NCBI RefSeq assembly: GCF_021155765.1
Contig: NC_060118.1
Span: forward strand, 13,280,146 to 13,344,145
From: Diprion similis
Taxonomy: Eukaryota; Arthropoda; Insecta; Hymenoptera; Diprionidae
Reading direction: 5' to 3'
DNA: 64,000 bases
Every line of letters starts with the position of its first letter. Within the stretch, counting starts at the first letter, position 1. The notes under the pieces were generated by a model. The model was not told the origin of the DNA. It did not search any database and was given only the letters and a program-made list of their open reading frames with translations. Of this stretch, positions 27,561 to 40,899 are shown piece by piece. A program made the position numbers and the translations under genes.

Positions 27561-29615
27561 TATCAAATACTAACCTCTACGCTCGATTCGAGGTCTAAGA
27601 AATTTATGTCATATGTTTTGATAATCGTAAACTCGCAATTAAAAACCTACAAGGAACTTTCCCAATCATAAAATTTTCAGAGAACTCGAGTAAAGGAAAA
27701 ACTCCAAAGGTATAGTTAATTCGTGGTTATATGACATAAAAAACAAAGAAAAATAATTAATTTTGAACGGAAGCCTCAGGACTCGAGTTCTACTCGCACT
27801 TGTCCGGTTTTTAATTTATTTTTTATCACGTTTTATTCGTAATATTATAATTTCATTCTCAACAATTTCTCGACCTTTTTCTTTTTCATATTAAACTCGC
27901 GTCTCGCCTTTCCATCGCGCTAATTTAACCCGCTATTCCTCGCCCTTGGCAATTCTGCGATTCGGGTATTTCTGGTTGCGAGACACGTGCGTGACTGCGA
28001 GATTTTGGATAAATAAAAGAGAATTGTATTATCGAGGGTTAGCCTTTCCACCCTTTCCCCCTACTGTGATACCTATATACGTACACATATAAAGGATTTA
28101 GGTATATATATACACAATATGAATAAATGTATATGTATATACTATACATACATATATATATATATATATATTAAGGCCGTACACATATTCGTAAGATAAA
28201 AATATCTACGCACATATTGCACATACATATATGTAAACGTTTATACGTCTATATATGTATATGTAAGAACACATTTCGTCGGTCTAGCTCGTGCTGAGAT
28301 TTGATTTTGTTACGAGTCATGGTAGTACGCGGGGAGGGAAGAGAAGTCAGATCCGAGGAGCGTGAGAAAAATTCATATTGGTTCTGCAGCGAACTGGCAT
28401 AGCAGCTTCAGATTTTCGATCTTGAGGAAAATGAGGAGGAAAAAAAAAAATAAATAAAAGGTAAAAGAAAAAGAAATTGATATTTTTAGGGTCGCGATGC
28501 AGAAGGTTTTCCTTTTTTGTTTTCTTTCTTTTTTTTTTCCCCTTTTACTTTTCTTCCTCTTATGGAAATAGAAGAAACGAATACATTTAATAAAGAGAGA
28601 ATAATAAAAAGTTTACGAAATTTGCGGAAACGGAGAAAAAGAAAGACGGAAAAATTGATTCGATACCGGCAAGAGGCGCATATTTTTCCAATAACGAGAT
28701 TAAAAAAACCTTTCAGGAATCCGAAGGCCTCTTCACTCGGTATCACTTGTTACATACATGCGCTTATACTCCGAAATGTAATTTTTTTTCTGTACAAATG
28801 TTCAAACTTTACCGCGCAAACGAAAGAGGACAAAAATTTCGGAGATAATTTTTATCGTTTCGAAGGCAGGGTAATATTATTTTTTTCTCTTCTTCTTTTG
28901 TTTGATCAAAATGTTCGACGTAAGAGGTGAATCTAACACGAAAAGCTTTTAAGAGCGTATCTCAATGAAATTTTCTTGTAATAATGAAAGTTGAGTGCTG
29001 CAGGGATTTGAGAGAAAATAAACTTTTTAAGTAATTGTTGTTAGGTATCAATTGAATATAAAGTCAGAAACGTAACTCAATGGATTTCTCGTACCATAAT
29101 GTACAAAAACAACCCTGGATTCGTAACGTGAATTATTTAACACATAAACGAGGACTAAGAACCTTGCATAATTAAAAATTATAAATTTTAACGGTGATTG
29201 AATAATCAGAATATTCTATTTCTACACTTTTCCGTTTCTCTTTTTTCGCGCTTTCTCTTTCTTCATCGACGCGTTTTTTTCCACTTCTTTTTTTAATCAC
29301 ATTTATTCCATCACTTGGAAAACATCTCCGAAGCAAAGTGTGCAAGGAATTAACTGTAGCTGAGTATATATATATATCCGGTAAAAAAATGTTCTCCGAT
29401 ATTTAAAACTTTTTTGATAAAAATGAGAGCGAGCGTGGTAAAAAAAACGAAGGAAGGAAATTTTTGAAAGACTGTCCGCCCCAAGTTTACAAATCTAATT
29501 TCACTTCAAACCGCATATCAAATTCGTTTAAAATTCAGATACAAATAAGTTCAAGCCTTTGGCCGGGTCATCTGAAACAGATTTCATATTTAAATTCTAT
29601 TAGCTCGTTCACTTT

Positions 29616-29705
29616 GGGGTGTCCATTAATTACGTGAAGTGTTTCTTTTCTCTTCTTTGAACCCCCCCCCCCCCCTTTTTAGCTCACGTTATTAATGAAC
29701 ACCCT
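29616..29705. mobile_element. Short MITE (about 90 bp)
   Basis: GGGGTGTCCATTAATTACGTGAAG is inverted as GCTCACGTTATTAATGAACACCCTC, with a poly-C tract inside. The GGGTGTCCATTAATTACGT end resembles widespread small insect DNA-transposon ends (from memory, not searched). Confidence 0.65.
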
Positions 29706-29718
29706 CTGATTCGATGAT

Positions 29719-29802
29719 GCGCAGCTGCGCAAAAAGTCCGACATGCAAGTTCTGCAAGGGGTGAAAATAGCGCGAAGTAAGCGTCAGACTTTTTGCACGC
29801 GC
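29719..29802. repeat. Inverted repeat (hairpin)
   Basis: GCGCAAAAAGTCCGAC at the left pairs with GTCAGACTTTTTGCACGCGC at the right, loop about 38 bp. It directly follows the short MITE at 29.6 kb and may be a second small foldback. Confidence 0.5.
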
Positions 29803-32077
29803 ATTTCCTAACCTGTTGCAGTGGTGCAACTTTTTCTTCTCTCTCTCTCTCTCTCTTGTTTCAGCTGAAATTCACTGCCTCAGCGGAAGGAGGCTGAAAA
29901 ATATAATTCCATCGGCAAAATTCTGGTTCCGATTATATGCCGAGGGCGAATACGACGCGCGTTTTTGATCTGGGAATCCAGCGGCAGCTTTGCGGCGTAA
30001 ATTGGAATCAAGAGCTTTCAAAATTGCAACATACAGACGAAGCGAGCGCTGATGGAATCGCGTATTGCACAGCTGCAGAACTGCAAGACCAAGGCGGAAT
30101 GATTAGGGCTAATTATATCGGCGCCTTTGGGTGTGTGGGAACCTAATTTGCCCCGAGCATTTCTGCACTGTTTCGAGACTAAGCCGGTTTCCAAGTTCTC
30201 AGGAGAACGGTGGGCGAGATTCGATTCGCATTACATAGTTAACGAGCGAAATGAGCTCGCATTACTCGCTCAATGTCAATTATTATCCAAAGAACCGATG
30301 CAGGTACGACGTATAAAAATTGAGAGGAACAGATTGGAAAAAAAAATTCTCTTATCACTTACGCAAAAATTATTAACCAACTGGTTTGATCAGGAAAGTG
30401 TGCATAAACTGTGCAACCGTAGGTACCTACCAAGGGAGAATATTAACTCGCAGCTTTTGGCAGACGTTGGGCCAAGTTCACTTGATCATTATCACCAATT
30501 CCAAGAAGGTGTATACAACCAACCTCGACATCGTATAATACAAGACAGCTAATTTTAGCCGTGTCTTAAGCTTTAATGAAAAACGATGAGCGAGACAGTG
30601 AGGACGGGGGAGGGGGAGAGAACTTGACAAGCTGTACATCATGATAAACTTTGTCGAAGTTGAAACGTGCTAGAATTAGGTACCCGTACCTAGCCTAAAT
30701 ATCTCATCTCCCCAGAGTGTATTGTTACTGTTAGTTTATCCCTGTTTTACCCTGCGTTAAATTGAATTCCTATATAAGCCTCTTCTTGGGTTGATATTAC
30801 GACAAGCATTCGTACAAGCTTGACGAATCACCAAATAAAACCACAACTTCGTATCATCAATCCATGCTTTGCAAGTTTTATTTCATTTGAACCCAATTAC
30901 GTTGTAATTAGTTTGTAAACTATGTCGTCACTACGTCTCCAAACGCTGAACGAATGGTCTTGCAATTATAATTCGACTCCTTGCTGCGTCTCGTCAGCAA
31001 TTAATATCCACTGTGTGGTATATTCCCGGTAGAGCTTGCAGTGGGTGGTGGTTGGATGCAGGCAGAAACAAACGTCGCTGCGCTGCATGAAACCATTAGA
31101 AGCGTCAGCGCGTTATCCGGCCACTCGGTAAACAAGCACGGAGTCAAATATTTGTCTGGACGTTGTTACACCTACATACGAATTAGACGACATTTAACGG
31201 TTGGCTGAAATGGAACCGAATTGCAAATTCAGTACGAGACGTTGTATGAATTCGTTCCCTTTTATACCTGCTCGTAGCTTTCTGACGAAAACTGACGAAA
31301 CGAGTTATAATACATATATAATTACACATCGTCTATCGGTTATGAAAAAGTTTTCAAGGAATGGAGGGAGGCGGGGAGAATTCCATGCCGCTGGATGAAT
31401 TCCTGTGAAATACACCCGCGGCGTATTTTTATGACTTTTAATCTCCAGCGAGCCTTTCGCCCTCGAGACGCCCAGGGGTGCGGTGGATATCGAGGTCTGA
31501 CTATACCGCCGACATCGACTACTGCTTGCACGCTGCGCGGCTTATATCTCGACGAGCATGCCCTTGCGATATAGCGATATAAAGAAAAGGAAGAAGGGGT
31601 GATGGGACGAGAAAGAAGAATAGAAGGAGGAGGGGGAGCTTGTCGATAGTTTTCCTCGTTCCATCTGCGGCGATAGCGGATTCCTCGAGAGATTAAATCT
31701 CGAGCAGTGATTCCGTGTCAGCGGGAGCTCTAAAGCCAATCTTTCTTCCCCTTTCTTCTTTCCTTCTTTCCTTCCTTCTTCCGCCAGATTCCCCTAATCC
31801 CTTAGCGTGTACCGGAGTCTCGACCAATTCGACATTCCTTGACCTTGACTCCCTGCTCTTGATCCAGTCGACGCTTTGGATTAAGACACTGAACCCTCTC
31901 CCTCCTTTTTTCGAGACATGCCTCTTTTCTTTCCCGGACCTGCAGTCTCGACTATTTGCTCGCCGACTTTCCCTCGGCACGGGAAAAAGGCGGATGAAAG
32001 AATCGCTAAGACAGAGATAGATTTATGCCTCTCATCGCTCCCCGCGATGTTAGTAATGAAGTAAGACCAGTTCTGGG

Positions 32078-32277
32078 TACAGATCCCGTTACCGACATTT
32101 ACCGACATTTTAACCGCTTTACAGCTCAGACACAAACCCTTTTTTCAGGCACAGGGAGAAGGGTTATCCCAAGAAACTTAACCAGAGTGGTGATAACAGC
32201 CACATCTGGAAAAAAGGGTTTGTGTCCGAGCTGTAAAGCGGTTAAAATGTCGGTAAATGTCGGTATCGGGATCTGTA
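32078..32277. mobile_element. Foldback element, TACCGAC family, copy 2
   Basis: Arms 32078-32146 and 32209-32277 are near-perfect 69-bp inverted repeats (TACAGATCCCG, then ACCGACATTTACCGACATTTTAACCGC), with a 62-bp loop. The arms are less diverged from each other than those at 13.3 kb, so this copy is probably younger. Confidence 0.85.
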
Positions 32278-32921
32278 TTCCGAACAGACCCTACTTTGCT
32301 ACTTATATTACGTATCTGTTTACAAAGCCATTCATTTTTATGGTCCAAAGTTCGCTACAGTGTGAGGAAAAAGATCATCGGCGCAGTTCCTGTTTCCGGA
32401 AACATTCAGACTCGTTGCTAAAGTTTATGGTCACCAGGAATTATGTCATCCAGTCATGAGTAACATAACCGCGAGACTTGAGCTCAAGTTGGTAATTAGT
32501 TCCTGGCCAGTCGGAAATAACTCCTGAGGTTATAACGTGAAGGATACCAAGGTGTAGGATATCAGCTAGACGCGCGAACCAGGCGTGCAATTATTCATCC
32601 TTTCCTCCCGTTCCTCTTCTTCTTCTTCTTCTACTTTTTCCTCTTCTTCGTCCTCCTTTAAAGCCGTAAATTTCATCTGCAGGTAAGAAAGGCGCCGGCT
32701 TACCTCGAGAGAAAGCGAACTCTCAGGGAAAGCGCGATTTCGTATTGAAGAGGGAGACAAATATCATTTCGCCATTCGTCATCTCCGAGCTTTCATCCGG
32801 GATTTTTGTTTCACGTTACCAAGGCCTCGCGCTTCACTTCGCTCTTGGTCACATATAGCCCGGCTCTGATTCGCGAAAGCCTGAAAGGTACTCAAAAGAC
32901 AATTATACTTTATTATTACAG

Positions 32922-33086
32922 GGGTAATAAAACGGACGAGCCACGGATAATACAGGAAGCCGCGTTTTGTCGAGCACTTTACATATTAAAGCGGGACTGG
33001 CCGTCGACGCGACAGTCACAGCACAGGCTGCATGAACAATGCAGAACAATGGAACACTGCAGTCCGACGACGTCTAGCCGGGCGAG
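32922..33086 (+). other. Candidate exon (coding or 5' UTR)
   Basis: A pyrimidine-rich stretch ending TATTATTACAG precedes, and a GAG|GTGAGC donor follows, defining 165 bp. One frame is open throughout (54 codons, containing DEPRIIQEAAFCRALYILK). In another frame an ATG at 33032 opens MNNAEQWNTAVRRRLAGR up to the donor, so it could equally be a first coding exon. No homology is recognised. Confidence 0.2.
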
Positions 33087-34796
33087 GTGAGCAATTATTT
33101 CTGCATTTTCAATATAAATTGTTCAACGCTACAACAGTTTGATCCTATAATTCTATCCACACCAGCCTCGTTAATTTTCACAGTGTAACGCGGACGCTAT
33201 ACGGACGAATTTCGAATTCAGAGGAGAGATCGCTGATCTAGGTAAAACGGAGAGCTTAAACCATCCCGAGTGAATCGTGAGTGAAATATTTTTTCGTTGT
33301 ACCGCCTTAACTCTTGATGCAGATGAAAAAAAGGAAAAACGTTTATTTCTAACTTAACCATAATCTTAACTGTTTCGACCTGAAAAGCGTGACAAAAATT
33401 GAGAAATATGATAACGAATTCATATTTCCCGCATTTGCGGTAATAATCGTCGACTTTATTACCTTCTTACATGACATACTAAATAATCACACGATATTAG
33501 AACGAAGTATTATTAAAAATTTCAATTCATCTTCATCTCATACGTTATTCTAATCGCTGGTTTTCACCTTTTCCTCTTTTATCTCGCCACGTTTTGTGCC
33601 TAAGAGAGAAATAAATCTGAATCGTATGTAATCAGAGGATTGTAATAACAATATTTTACTCCTGAAATATTCGCGAGGCTTGTTCAGCGACCATAAGAGA
33701 CAACGAGGGATGCGAATCTGGGGAGCATCAGGCGTAAAACGCATTTCAATTCCACTGCGTGACCCGTCGTCTAAGACCGACCCTAAATACTATAACCTAC
33801 CCTGGGGGTCTTAGATAGCCGGAGTATTTCAAATAGTTTGAACACTTCGCCAGACGCTGAATTGTTCGGGTTTTGAACTTGGGTCGCTTAGCGGATCGCC
33901 GTTACGTGAATGAAATTTGATCGCCGAGCTAAGAATTCGGAAGACCATAAGTTTCGGTGATAAAAGACGACGTTCAAGTTTATAACGTCTGTTTTAGGCT
34001 TTCAAAATTTTCCTTACTTACTGCGAACGGAAATCAAAGAGAATTAAGTGAAACCATTCGATTGAATAACTGATCGTGTATTTTCATCCCCGTTCGATTG
34101 CGTCGAGCTTTTGTATATACGTGAAGGTGAAAAGCGCGTGGCTGAATAACTGCTTCAAGTTCGTCCTCACCGTTCGAGGATTCTCGAGTCAGAAAGGATC
34201 AGGACGAGAAAATACCCTGCAGCAGCCTCCCGAGATTTATAATAGTCGTTTTGAACCTGTTGAAACAACCATCGAAAAATAATGCGACCCTGATTGTTAG
34301 AAATTCTTCGTCAAAACTGTCATCTGCTACTGCATTCACTCCGCGTAATGAACGGCAAATATATGCATAAATTGTCAAGTTCAGCCGTGGGAGCGGCCTG
34401 CTGTTTGACTTTCGAAAAACACTGGCGGCCGCGTTTATCTCGAGACCTCATTCCGCTCGCGAATTTCTGACATTATTAAAACGTGCGCTTTAGGTATCCG
34501 GGAAAACTGTGTTCCCTAGATTTTACTCAAGATTCTTCAGAGTTTAGAGTATAAATATTTAACCGACCGGAAAGCTCCTCTTCCTCTCTCTCTTTCTCGG
34601 CCTATATTTTCCTTTTTATTTTCATTTGCATTTCCCTCTAACGCGCTGCATTCTCAATTGCGTTATTTGACTTGCACATCTCATGCTTATTGTTCCATAC
34701 CTACTACTTACTGGTTTTCTTCTTTGAGCTGTATTGTTTTTTTTTTTTTAATTTACTGTATATTTGATCTATGGTTATTCCATGGCATAAATAAAC

Positions 34797-34828
<32 letters not shown>
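34797..34828. repeat. AATC microsatellite
   Basis: About seven to eight tandem AATC units in AT-rich DNA. Confidence 0.85.
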
Positions 34829-36369
34829 TCTCTTCATACCGCCAGAAACTACATCTGATCTAATGATCTCTCTCCACCTCTTCAAACGGAGAGCCTTCTT
34901 CGCACGAACTGACAGACAGACAATATTTATATAAAAGTTATATACCTTCACGTAAATACGAGCTTTCTCAAAATTTTTTTAAATCTTTCTCAAGATCTTC
35001 AGGTTCAGTGATCTGAATCTTATGGAATAAGCTAAACAGTAGATTCTAATTTCTAATTTTACCGCGCATCAAACACAGTGTTTCACTTTTTTAAGAAGAA
35101 ATAGCTAGAGAATATAAATTAAAACAATGGATTTCAACCAACGTATAATTTTCTTTACTTTCTTTCGGCTTGATGTTAAGTACACTTAAGTACTTAGTGT
35201 TTATAATTTTTTTCCTGGTTTCAATAAGTAAAAAAAAAATTCTCCAGACACCTCCGCTCCGAATGTCACTCGCTGAAAATTCGCAATTCGGTAACACAGT
35301 TTTCCCCGGCAAACCCTCGCAATCAATGCACATCTTCCGGTGGCTAATCGGCTCGACTCCCCCAGTGACATACTTGCGTTTGGTCATCCAATAGTCAGTA
35401 TCAAATAATGGTTTGCACCAGCAGCTGAAACGGAAGCTTGAGAAAGCGCCAGATCGAGCGTTAAATTTGATCAATTACCTCCGGGCTGATGTTCGCGAAA
35501 TTTCATACCCGACAACAGCCTGACTTTTGCGACTGCAGCATTTCTCTGGAGTTACGAATTCTTACTTCCAGCTGCAGAATATTGTTTAAACGATACTTAT
35601 CGGCAGCAAATTACTGGTTGAATTAACGTGTATCAACTTTTTTTTTGTAATTAAATCAGTTTTAAATTCAAAGCAACTCAACGTCTCTGCTATACCTTGT
35701 AAAGAATTACAAGCAATCTCATTTCAAATTCGGGAATTTTTTTTAGGCAAAATTTGAAGTGAAAAAATAGTTACACCGATCAAAGCGATGATTTTACACG
35801 AAACTGGCAAGAAAAACGTGAAAAAGGGCTACAGAAACGAGATAAAATTTTTGAATGTAATAATAGAAAAACTTGAGCGATGATTTAGGAGATAAGAAAA
35901 TCCCAGGCGCAAAAATGCGGCAGGAATTCCTCATACATTTTATAGTAGCGGATGGTTTTGACTCCGTCTCATGCGGTAAACAAGAGTAAAAACGCTGGGG
36001 TAAAATTGTAGGTAAACGAGTTACGAGTCCTGCACAGTGTTACTCGGGACGAAGACGCGCAGCATTGTGGGGGGAAAAGAAACGCCTGCGGAAATGTAAG
36101 GCTATAAAAATTTGCAGGAACCGGAGACCGAAAGCGAACCGAACCGAATCGGGAGGGAGAATTGATACGCGCACTCAATAAGACGCACCCTTAACACGTC
36201 GCAAATAACCCTCGTATCCTATTCCGAGAGCGACTGGTAAGGGAGAATCGAAATACTTATTCACTTCGAACAATTCTCCATGCAATGTTGGGGGCGAGTG
36301 AAATCCTTTCAGCGTTACGATAAACAAAAGGAAAGTCGCGAAAGCTTGAATGAGTGTAAAAAAGGGGCG

Positions 36370-36577
36370 AAGAAATTCGTAAATCAAAGCGTTCGATTGT
36401 TAATTAAGATTTGTTCAAGGTTTAATCAAATTCGTTTATCAACAACACGAACGTTTTTCTTTACGAATTTTATGCATCAGAACTTTCAATTCTTGACAAA
36501 AGATTTTCTTTTTGGTTCTTGTTTTTCACCTTTTTTAAAGGGTTTAATTCCCTAGGAGCATAGAAATTCAAAAACAA
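36370..36577. mobile_element. Partial copy of the 15.2-kb foldback
   Basis: Shares AAAGCGTTCG...TGTTAATTAA, GTTTAATC..ATTCGTT, ACGAACGTTTT..TTTGCGAA-like and the end block TAATTCCCTAGGAGCATAGAAATTCAAAAACA with 15427-15785. The left half of the palindrome is missing. Confidence 0.6.
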
Positions 36578-39500
36578 TCGTATCAAGGACTACCTTTGTG
36601 CATACGCGAGATTCTTGTACCTACGAAGGGCAAAGGTTCGACATACATATATTCCGAAGCAATAACCAAGAGAGGCAAGAATTCAGAGGATGACGGGTTC
36701 GACCCGAAGGAAGCGAGGTCGAGCTATTAATGGAATCCGACCAGACCTGCTAGCGCCTAATGAGTTTCGTTCTTGCATAAATTATAAGAGGGATATTAAA
36801 TCCCGTCCAATCCTTGGCGGCGAGTCGAGTCGAGCGCCATAGACAAGCTGTAATATTTCATAATAATATTCTACTATCCATTTTTTATCTTCGCATAGTT
36901 TTCTTTCACACCGTGAACAATTAATCCACCACCCCGAAGACGTCCAGCGTGTATAACCTCAGCGATAACGATTGTAAGGTTAGATCGACGCGTTATGAGA
37001 AGAGAGAAAAAAATTGCATTGAAAGATACGCGGGTGGGTATTGAAAAGTTTTCCTCCCCCTCCCCTCACCCAACTCGCTTTCACGTCTCAGCGTAATTTT
37101 CTTAACGAGTTATAGTCCGTTCCCTAAGACGTGACGTTTGGGATTAATCATTGGACCCCATACGGAGAACGCGGTCAAAACTTTTCCTATATCGCGCCGT
37201 TAAAGGTATACCTTATACGTGTAAACGGGGAAGTTGCAGAGACGTAATTACGATCAGCAGACGGACAATTGGTCTGAATCGCTAGTTTTTACCTTGAATT
37301 TTAGTAACGACGAGTAGAATTAATTTTGTTGGATATAATCGTTTAAATTTTCCCGCCATTTCTATATGACATGACACTTTATTACATCGATTGTTTTACA
37401 CTCTGTTGGATGTTAATTTTTTTATCTTGTGCCTTTTGTGAAATACAACTTTCTTCGTCACATGCATGTTCATTAGGAAAAACGTGTTTCATGAACCGCT
37501 TTTGTAATAATCGATTCTCGGCACATTCCACCCATGTAGTAGCGCATTCCGTTTTCTTTTCTCTTTCTTCCTTTTTTCCCTAGCAAGCTGCAACCGAATC
37601 ACCACGAGAGGGTGAGAAACTAGGGAGCCTTCGGCCCGCACCGCGGAATCGTAAACCCTAAAATATCCGCAGCCTGAAACGGTTTGCGACTAACTTCGCG
37701 AACATGGAGTAAATCGTAAAAAGAAAAATGAAAAAACAAAACAAAAAAACAAACACCATCCAGGTCGAGCAGAGCGAACGACTAAACGTCGACGACCTCG
37801 AGGGGTCTAACGGAAATAGAATTCGAAGGAGATTTCTCCGTTGTTCTATCCACCCGGGTATAGCCTGCGGTAAACCAGCATTCGGTGATTTTAATTGGCT
37901 ACGCCTTGCAAAGGTGAATCGCCTCGCGGTTCACCGGCTTTCCCTGCAGTGTCGAGTTACACTTTCCAGATTCCGACTGAAATAACATGAATTATAGGCG
38001 AGATGTGCGGCGGCGGCGGCGTTTTGAGGAGGATAAGCAAGACGAATGAAATCGGTACGCGTCTTGGGTCAGGTGCTAAAGAAGACTCCGTGAAAGAAGA
38101 TTTCTTTACCGCGTCTTACGTGGGGGCTCAGCTGCTGCGACGAAGGATACGTCAGTGTATCCGTGTCTGTGTGTCGGTACTTCGCAGGGATGATTGAGTT
38201 TAATCAGCGTTCAAAGTGGCGGGCGCCAATAGGTACCTCGTGTTGCCAGAGATTCCCGTTGGAACAAGCTTATGCTGCTATACATAATATACATATACAT
38301 GTCTAGAGTGTTCGAGAAGCTTAAGATTAGAAGAAAGTTGGGGGGTGAGTGTTGTCGGGGTACGAAAGCGTATAAAATATCACGGGTGAGAGGGAGGAAG
38401 GGAGGGAGGGAGGGAAGGAGTTCCGAGAAAACTCAAGCACAGTGGCGACCAAAAGAGAAACTCTTGTAGTATAAGGATTACCCTTAACGCTCCATTAGCT
38501 GAGATTAATCTAATCAAAACTTTTCTTAGCAAACTTTCGTCCCGTGTTCAAGTTTCGGCTGCTGCAGAGGCGCGTTTCTGCAAGCAAATATCTGCCCATA
38601 AAACGGAGATATTTTTACACCCTTTACCCCCCGGAGAACGTGTCGTGAGTTTTAATCTTTCACTGTACTGGCATGCACGTTCTGCAGAGTGGTTTAATGC
38701 TGGAGAAATGAGAGACGATCTTCAAGAAATTTGTGAGGAGTAGTCGAGCGTTGATAAGGTTTTTGGAAACTTTAGGAAAGGAAAGTGGCGCCATTTTGAT
38801 TGTTTGTCAAAGGAAAAGAGACAAACGAGGTTCGAATCCGCTTCAAGACCCACAAATTTCATTGGAATAGGTGAATTTGAATCGGCGATTTTCGGAAGGA
38901 CGCGAAGGACGATTTTCCGAAAACTCGCGAGAAAGGGTGAAGAAGCGTTTTACTGCCAATTCGCATGACGACGGCCCGAAGACAGACGAACGGGCGTCGA
39001 CCGACTTTCGAGTTAGTTAACGACCCCCATCCCTAGTAGGCAGCCTAATTTGGGTTTGATAGTTGGACCGAGACGGCGCAGGAGAAACCCGGGTAACTGA
39101 GGAAAGATCCCAGCTTTCCTTTTTCGTCAAGTAAAATGGGGCAATTTCGTGTGGTTAGATTCGCGACGAGTGACGCGGCGCCGGGAGCTCCAGGAGTAGA
39201 TCAATAGATCCAAACAAATTTACCTACGAGCCCTTACGTCGCATGACGCCGCGAGTAAATACCTTTTCAGAAGGCTAAATACCAGGGTAGTTCATTTTTT
39301 CAACTTTTTTTTTCTTTCTTTCAACCCACTGTTCGAAAAATTTTTCTCAAATAGCGAAGAAAAAAATTCTGTTGCTACCAATTGTTGTAATATTTTTTTT
39401 TTATCTGTACACTTACGGACTTGTTCGTATATTAGTTTAATTTTTTTTTTTCTTTCGTATCGTTGTCCAATTAATAATTCTTTATATTGCTTCGTATGGC

Positions 39501-40297
39501 CTCAAGGTTTTACGAGAATTTTTTTTCAGTACTTGTCAGAAATTTTTACAGTAATACCTTAAAAAAAACGAAAGGTAAGTGCATTTCGCGTCCCGTGCGA
39601 ACCCTGCGAGTGCAACGGAAGTGGATCTGCAACGAGAAGTAGGAGATGGATGGATGGTGGAAGAAAAAGCTTGCGAGAAGCCTCTTCCGGGTCGCGGCTG
39701 GCTGTGCGGTTGGATCTGGTCAAGATCCTTGGGTAAATTGAAAACTGGTGTTATCGTTTCATTCGGTTGAAGAGTCGAGCCGTTTCCAACATTTATAGCC
39801 GAAGGATCGAAACAGCGACTATCCTCGCGACCTCAAGGCACGTGCAAATATTTTCGCACGTTTATGCCAATTTGATTTCTACGTGGATACGTGTTCGTAT
39901 CACGACCAGAGGTTCGCCGTTATAGGATTGTTACCACGATCACCGGACTCGGCTGAGTTTGGTTGACCTTTTTAAACTTTTCCGAGGTACCGACCTCACG
40001 GTCTACCCATAAATTAAAAAACAAAACGAGAATTATAAAAACGTGTCCTTCGACTCTCGAGGCTCCGTGAAATTGAACGAAAGAAAGATGGAAAAATAGA
40101 AACGCTGCAAGATCGAATTTTTAAAGAAGAAGAAAATTTAAATTGTAGAATTTGAAAGTCGAAGTATCGAGACGTGAAATAGAAAGGTCAAAATATAGAA
40201 TAACAAAATGTAGAAACTTCGGAAGTCGTCTCGATAATATAGAATCGTATACAGATTGTAGATTTTTTCATTCTATGTTTTGTCTCTTTGTACATTA

Positions 40298-40899
40298 GGG
40301 TGGTGCAAAAAAACCGACTATTTTTTTTTTGCGTCTCGTGTGATAAAATGTTAGTTTTTGATGTTTTAAAAGCCCACTCCAAAGGAAAGGTCAAAAAAAA
40401 AAATTTTAAGAGGTCGCTCCAAATTTTTTCAAAATTTCAAAAATCGTCGAAAAATTATATTAAAAAAATTATATTTTCAGTATTTTGTTTGATTTTTAAT
40501 TCATGTCGTGGTGTATTGTTATCGATTTTTTCTTACTAAATTAAAGAAAAAACATGTATGAAACTTTAATATGAATATTAAAAGGTCGTTCGAAAATATC
40601 TAAAGAAATGCACCAAAAAGTGAAAAAAAATTATGAGCGACCTTTCAAAATTTAAATTTTGCACTGAAACTTTCGGAAACTTATTTTTTTTTTTGGCTAT
40701 AAAATTATACCGTAACGAGAAATTTTTTTTTTTTTTAAATCGATTTTTGACGATTTCTGACGTTTTAAAAAATGTGGAGCGGCCTCTTAAAATTTTTTTT
40801 TTTAACTCTCCTTTGGAGTGGGCTCTCAAAACATCAAAATCTAACATTTTGTCACACGAGACTCAAAAAAAAAAAATATTCGGTTTTTTTGCGCCACCC
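40298..40899. mobile_element. MITE-like foldback element, family 1, copy 2 (602 bp)
   Basis: Ends GGGTGGTGCAAAAAAACC and its complement, TA on both flanks. The interior is the reverse complement of the copy at 15877-16435: the unique stretch with TCATGTCGTGGTGTATTGTTATCGAT lies in the opposite orientation. Non-coding; short open frames in it are shadows of the A/T-rich palindrome. Confidence 0.85.

Larger units (their letters stand above)
16437..32077. other. Gene-less stretch, middle
   Basis: No supportable gene. It contains the minisatellite at 21.7 kb, MITEs at 26.0 and 29.6 kb, a T24-type run near 19510, a GGTTGGGTTAGGTTAG stretch near 19902-19918 resembling the insect telomere motif, a long AT-dinucleotide patch near 28.1-28.3 kb, and a TATATAAG at 30771 with no downstream exon. 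Open frames of up to 155 codons here (for example 19890-20357) lack codon or family signals. Confidence 0.5.
33087..40297. other. Gene-less stretch, right-middle
   Basis: Only the half foldback at 36.4 kb and simple repeats (AATC, GGGA at about 38.4 kb) stand out. No splice-flanked, codon-biased frame was noticed. It may include undetected repeats or regulatory DNA. Confidence 0.45.

Noticed and set aside
30127..30552. 141-codon plus-strand open frame
   Set aside because: No splice borders, no family resemblance and ordinary background codon use.
30771..30802. TATATAAG as a core promoter
   Set aside because: No initiator at the right distance and no coding exon downstream.
36690..36720. GGGTTCGACCC, reminiscent of a tRNA T-arm
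   Set aside because: No acceptor, D or anticodon arm can be placed around it; same for GTTCGAATCC at about 16.6 and 38.8 kb.
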